Source: Lineus longissimus
Taxonomy: Eukaryota; Nemertea; Pilidiophora; Heteronemertea; Lineidae
DNA length: 64,000 bases
Assembly (NCBI RefSeq): GCF_910592395.1
Contig: NC_088318.1
Coordinates: forward strand, 16,182,349 to 16,246,348
Direction: 5' to 3'
This document shows, in pieces, positions 56,950 through 64,000 of the stretch (the stretch's first letter is position 1; each line of letters begins with the position of its first letter). Under the pieces are notes generated by a model, which was not told the origin of the DNA, did not search any database, and saw only the letters and a program-made list of their open reading frames with translations. Both the position numbers and the translations under genes were made by a program.

Positions 56950-59534
56950 AGTTGATTGGTTAAATCTTGTCCTAATTCTTACTGTGATCAATCCTTTCAT
57001 TCCAGATCATTTTCCCCCCAAATTACCCAAGTGATTGTCCACCCATTTACCAAATCAAGTGAGTTAAAATGTTGCATTCTGACATGTCTGAATTGGTTAG
57101 TTCCAATTAAAACACCTTGGTTGCAGCAGAACACTGTTTACATGGATAAAGCACTGTGCCTCATTTTTGAGGCAGTGGTTATCAACATAACTGCTTTCTG
57201 GTTGGTGCAGAATATGGAATTATATAGTCAAAAGTAGTCAAAATCACATTTCAGAGTTGCTTGAGCAAATAGTATCTTACCTTCCTGCCTGAAATCATCC
57301 TTGTTGAGCAATTTCTCACTAAAACCCTCTCACTTGTGTCCTTGGCACCTTACACTCTGAGTGGTCCCTAAAAACACCTCCAGTGAGACATGCGGAGCAA
57401 AGAAACCACCTACCAATATTGCATCATTTTCTTTCAGTGCTCCGTGGTTGAAGGGGGATGAGAGGATTGAAATGGAGAATGCAATGGGAGATGTTTATAT
57501 GTAAGTAGCAGCAAGTATGTCGACTATTTTTAAATGTTACTTGAAATAGTCAAATTGAATTCAGATGGACCCATCAAGGTCAGATCAATTCAGTTTCTAA
57601 ATTAGCCTGAAATGCACTGAAAAAATACGCTCTTCGAGCCAGCCCATGCCCAGATTGCCTGACAAAGTTCCTAGGTACTGCATCAAGAATCTCATTATAG
57701 ATACATGTACATGTTGTCCTTGACCTACTTGCTAGATTTGAAATGCTTCATCATTCCATAGCTTTAAACTGCAGTGATATACATTGACAACTACATGATG
57801 CAGATTTGTCTTACAGAGAAAATGTTGGTGAAAGCATTGTCTACCTCTGGGTTGAGAAGATCAGGGAGGTATTACAGGGCCGGGAAAGCAGGAATGGCGA
57901 TCAAGGTAAGATATCATGACTGAGAGAATTTGTAGTCATCATCATCATACTTAACTTATGTTTGTAACAACCCTCTCTTATCTTGCTGTGATATCCAACT
58001 TTTGCATGAATACAAAACTGATCAACATATATTAATGAAAATACATATGAGACTTCTAGACTTCTACAGTGCTAAATTCAATGCGGTAACATCGCCCAAA
58101 GCTGTTGGAAAACAATCATAAAGACTCGATTTTCCATTTCAGTTGTGTCAGGTCGGAAGAACATCAGCTTAGAGACTGATGACGGTGATGATGAATTCGA
58201 TCTGACTATGGTTGCTCAATACCACTACCAACCAGATACAGCTATAGAACTTGTATCCAATAAAGATGGTAAGTGTACCAGCCCCTAATGACCACAAGGG
58301 TTTTTCAAAATTTGCCCAATTACACTACCCTGTATAAGTATCAATATTGCCATTGCAGCAGTGGAATGCCCTCCCATTTACCATGGTGAGCCTTTAACAG
58401 ACAGAAGAAGTACATTCCAACCCCATCTAGCACCGGTGTTATACAAAGAGCAAGTGGATATGGTGCTACGCAAGTTATATGAAAATAAAAAAATAGCCAA
58501 TGCCACACATAACATAATGGCTTACAGGTAATTCAAGTTAGAGTTTTTTCTTGTCTGATTAGGTCTTATACAAAAGAAAACAAAATCTTTTCTTAATGGT
58601 AAAAAGACTCGCAGTGGCATCAGGAATGCCCTCCCCTTTATTGACCATTAATTGTGGGAAATCGACAAATGTAAATAAAGATGGGCGCCTCCGCTTTCTC
58701 TGATTCTTCAAGGAGTTAATATGTGTCGACCAAACTGGGACGTGCAGAAGCTTTTTTGAGACAAAAAAAAAGTGACGGGGTTAATCGGAATTCGAGAAAG
58801 CTTAATAGGTTGAAAGTGCTTTTCTATCAACTGCTGCAAAGTTGCAGAGCATGAAAAGTTATTACTCCATGCCTCGAGCTGGAAATGGAATCGAATTTAA
58901 AAAAGCATGTTTAGTTCAACATCATATTCATTTCAGAATCTTCAAGTCCGAACCGAGTCCACGTTACATCCAAGGTTGTGACGATGATGGAGAGACACAT
59001 GCTGGCTCAAGAGTTTTACATTTACTGCAGGTGAGTAGGTCAGTGGAATTAGGTCCTTGGTTCACTCTTTTGGCTCTTTCCTTGAGCAAGACACTTAATC
59101 TTACATTGCTTCATCGTTCTGGAAACATAAGTAAGAAGAATGCCTTGCATAGTAGCCATGGTAGATCTGATGGAATCTTTATACAAAACTCATAAATATA
59201 TTTTTCTTGTCTTGCAGATCACAGATGTTCAGAATGTGATGGTTGTGGTAACACGCTGGTACGGTGGCATTTTACTCGGTCCCGACAGATTTAAACACAT
59301 CAATAACTGTGCAAGAAATATTCTAGAAGCACATGATTATATACACAGCAAGGTAAGACAAGGCAATTTTCACGAATTGAGAATGTTTGCGATATTCGCA
59401 GAGATAAAATGCTCGAGAATATTTAAGGTTTTACAGTATTTGAATATATATGAGCTTACATTACATTCATTGTTTTTTCACTTCAGGACGACAAGAAAGG
59501 ACAAAAAAAGTCATCAAAGAAAGGAAAGAAATGA
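56108..59534 (+). CDS. IMPACT: Protein IMPACT (GCN2 inhibitor)
   Basis: Ten coding exons: 56108-56137, 56705-56845, 57006-57058, 57438-57500, 57817-57905, 58143-58268, 58359-58527, 58937-59030, 59218-59352 and 59487-59534. All phases match and give about 315 aa (vertebrate IMPACT is about 320). The short first exon encodes MESEDNISRQ before an intron, with a good AACAATGG context. Residues about 11-115 form the RWD domain (DEIEALSAIYGDEWCVID, FPPNYPSDCPPIYQIN, ENVGESIVYLWVEKIREVL). Residues about 175-300 form the UPF0029 / IMPACT domain (DRRSTFQPHLAPVL, CDDDGETHAGSRVLHLLQ, VVVTRWYGGILLGPDRFKHI). The end is a lysine-rich tail. IMPACT competes with GCN2 for GCN1 and so restrains eIF2alpha phosphorylation. 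A poly(A) signal AATAAA lies at 60044-60049. Confidence 0.97.
56920..56952. repeat. (GATT)n microsatellite in IMPACT intron 2
   Basis: About eight consecutive GATT units follow TTT, with a TTAG interruption at the right end. It lies between exons 2 and 3 and does not touch the splice sites. Confidence 0.85.
59045..59115 (+). mobile_element. Possible SINE 3' fragment in IMPACT intron 8
   Basis: GTCCTTGGTTCACTCTTTTG followed by CCTTGAGCAAGACACTTAAT and TTACATTGCTTC resembles the CCTTGAGCAAGGCACTTAA block found near the 3' ends of many SINEs in marine animals. No tRNA-like head is seen next to it, so it would be a fragment. This is recognition by pattern only. Confidence 0.35.
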
Positions 59535-60861
59535 CAGTGTGATAAAAAAATTTGGACTCCACAAACTTTTATTCATAGTTTTATAAAAAGAAGGGAATGG
59601 TGCTTCTTAGTAACTATCTGTATAATTGTGCTGATCATGTGATGACGCAGGAATGGAGATGGTATTTTAAAGATTCCTGAAAGATTCTATTCATGTGATC
59701 TGGTCTGGCAAAAGTAGGCTCTTGGAGGCATAGTCAGACATTGAGTTTATTAGCATGTGATACTCATCGTCATGGTGGAACAACGTCACAAAGACGTCAC
59801 GATCTGGTGAACAGTGCTTGGTCTTTGGTGGTTGGCCAATTCCGTGACGCAAGAGAGTGGAGAACCCAGTGGTGTCCAAACAAGTTGGTCAGCCTGGAGC
59901 AAGCCAGAAAAAGATGTATTTGAAGAGTAATGAGAACCAAAATTATCAGAGTTTTATCCGATCATAGTGTTATTGAATTTGATAAAGGTCTGGCATGAAT
60001 CATGTTCTCTTTGTGGTAATTAAGTTAATTACTTTCAGTTATAAATAAAATTTGCTCAATTTTATGAAGGTTGTTCTTTGTTGTTATTCTAGTGTTTAAG
60101 TATCATCTTTAACGTTACCTCCAATCTGCACTGGAGAGCTAAAATTATTACCGATGGAGATCCTACACATACAATAACATGTACATGTATGCACCTATTC
60201 CATGAGGACATTATTCTAGCATGTGGTCTATCGATTCAGATAGATAATATCATCACAGCAGATGGCAAGGTTTCTTACTCCTAGACCAAAGGACCCCAAA
60301 CTATCCAGGTAATCAGGATTAGAAACAGAACTCTGCAGGACGGATATTTAGAGATAATCCTATTGCTGAAAGTTTCTCGAGCACAGATTTGCTGTAATGA
60401 AGAAAGTAACTTCATGATTTCAGTCATCTTAATATCAACAGCAATCAAAACTTCACATTTCCACTCTGTCCAGAGTCTCCCAGACTATGGGCTGGTCGTG
60501 TGCCTGTATAATGGATGCTGTCCTCATCCCCAGTGATGGCCTGCTTGAGCCCCTCATGAAGGTCTTGCTCGTTGTGACTTTGTCCTTTGTTTCTTTTCAC
60601 CCAGTTGGCCAGGCTATACATGTAGATACATGTTTCAACGTTACAGGGTTTTAGGACCAATCAAAGACAATTGAAAATGGGGGGGGGGGGGGGGCTGGGG
60701 CTATTGGAAAGACTGCACAGCATTTGGAGCGAACAAAAACAAGCAACACAAGGTTTCAGATTCAAAATCAAATCCATGTTTATTATTTACTTCTATGCAA
60801 AAGGCATACAGTAGAGAAGATATCAAACATGTGCTTGTATTACATAAATCACAATTCAGAG
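59535..60861. other. Convergent 3' region between IMPACT and DECR1
   Basis: Holds the 3' UTR of IMPACT (poly(A) signal AATAAA at 60044-60049) and of DECR1 (minus-strand AATAAA at 60779-60784). A G16 homopolymer at 60679-60694 is followed by CTGGGG. Short open frames at 59691-59879 (-), 59741-59923 (+), 60445-60660 (-) and 60701-60907 (-) have no recognised domain; the last covers the DECR1 end out of frame. Confidence 0.6.
60779..60784 (-). terminator. Poly(A) signal of DECR1
   Basis: AATAAA on the minus strand, 78 nt after the DECR1 stop codon (60862-60864). Confidence 0.7.
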
Positions 60862-63559
<2,698 letters not shown>

Positions 63560-63693
63560 CTAAGAAGAGGACAAAAAAATAGTTGGTTAGTTTTTATATT
63601 CATGTTCGATTCTTTCAGGGCCTAAAACTTCAATTCATTGGCATCTCCTATTATTGCAGACCGAAAAAATCATTGACCAAGTGGGTGGCCAAT

Positions 63694-63779
63694 CCAATCA
63701 GCTAACAGAGCCAGCAAATGATGTAAGTCATGCATAATCAGGTGCGCTACGTCATTTGCTGGCTCTGTTAGCCGATTGG
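63694..63779. repeat. Inverted repeat, 30-bp arms, upstream of DECR1
   Basis: The left arm 63694-63723 (CCAATCAGCTAACAGAGCCA and on) and right arm 63750-63779 are reverse complements with about one or two mismatches. The spacer is 26 bp. Each arm contains CCAAT-type sequence. It sits about 135 bp upstream of the first visible DECR1 exon, in the region where its missing first exon or promoter could be. Confidence 0.8.
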
Positions 63780-63854
63780 TCAGTTATGCGCAAACTGTAT
63801 AGGCCCTATCGGAGCAACTGCAGAATACCCGGGACACTCTGTCTCTGTGCTAAA

Positions 63855-63918
63855 TGATAGGAATGTCATGTGTACATAATGAACAGAGGGACAGAGTGTA
63901 CATAATGTACAGAGCTAC
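63855..63918. repeat. Short direct repeat near the right edge
   Basis: GTGTACATAATGAACAGAG and GTGTACATAATGTACAGAG lie about 28 bp apart, separated by GGACAGA. The sequence also echoes ACACTCTGTCTCTGTG just upstream in inverted form (GGACAGAGTGT), so a small stem-loop can form. Confidence 0.6.
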
Positions 63919-64000
63919 TAGGCCCCTACTCACTACTGTCCCGGCTATTCTGTAGTTAGGCCAAAGTTTTTGCACAGAACACAGACCCATATCATTATGA

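Noticed and set aside
60445-60660. 71-codon minus-strand frame near DECR1 3' end
   Set aside because: Downstream of the DECR1 stop and poly(A) signal; no homology recognised.

Overview
This is a piece of animal (eukaryotic) nuclear DNA. Genes are split by GT-AG introns, there are no operons, and tandem and dispersed repeats are abundant. Six protein-coding genes can be read by joining exons across phase-matched splice sites: a Sec14-like CRAL-TRIO protein (+, 9.0-13.1 kb), a compact multi-EF-hand calcium-binding protein (-, 22.3-17.2 kb), NUDCD1 (+, 24.2-29.2 kb), phospholipase C gamma (-, 55.5-40.2 kb, 28 coding exons, about 1296 aa), IMPACT (+, 56.1-59.5 kb, 10 exons, about 315 aa) and mitochondrial 2,4-dienoyl-CoA reductase DECR1 (-, from about 63.6 to 60.9 kb, first exon not found). 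PLC-gamma with a split PH/SH2-SH2-SH3 insert marks a metazoan. The AT-rich introns, frequent TACATG runs, tRNA-derived SINEs and AACAAGAGGCCCAAGG-type repeat ends fit a marine invertebrate, perhaps a mollusc or brachiopod. The exact taxon is not determined.

Layout. 1-0.5 kb is a degenerate minisatellite. 0.5-9 kb has no recognisable gene but holds a near-perfect 46-bp-arm hairpin at 3.46 kb. The CRAL-TRIO gene follows, then 4 kb of gene-poor DNA. The EF-hand gene on the minus strand is divergent from NUDCD1. NUDCD1 is followed at once by a 4.8-kb minisatellite array (29.3-34.15 kb) whose units switch orientation three times. 34.2-40.2 kb is repeat-rich and contains a possible Helitron/Helentron-like element with a nested transposon. 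PLC-gamma and IMPACT lie head to head over about 0.6 kb. IMPACT and DECR1 are convergent.

Main points of interest. (1) A pair of 940-943-bp non-autonomous DNA transposons has perfect 26-bp terminal inverted repeats and perfect 9-bp target-site duplications; one sits in a NUDCD1 intron and one in intergenic repeat DNA. (2) In two unrelated genes, PLC-gamma and the EF-hand gene, a short tandem repeat has copied the end of an exon together with its 5' splice site, leaving decoy donors in the intron. (3) PLC-gamma carries a decayed tandem copy of its N-terminal SH2 exon, with both splice sites intact but a frameshift, so it could act as a poison exon. (4) The EF-hand protein packs eight EF-hand-like motifs into about 240 residues, and the splice A-B may itself create its start codon. 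(5) The inverted minisatellite array contains a 186-bp higher-order unit that produces a long spurious reading frame.

The genes are ordinary housekeeping or signalling genes with no shared pathway: lipid transfer, calcium binding, the nuclear-distribution chaperone family, phosphoinositide signalling, GCN2 regulation and fatty-acid beta-oxidation. No dedicated new multi-gene system was seen. The novelty is in the mobile elements and in how repeats interact with splice sites.
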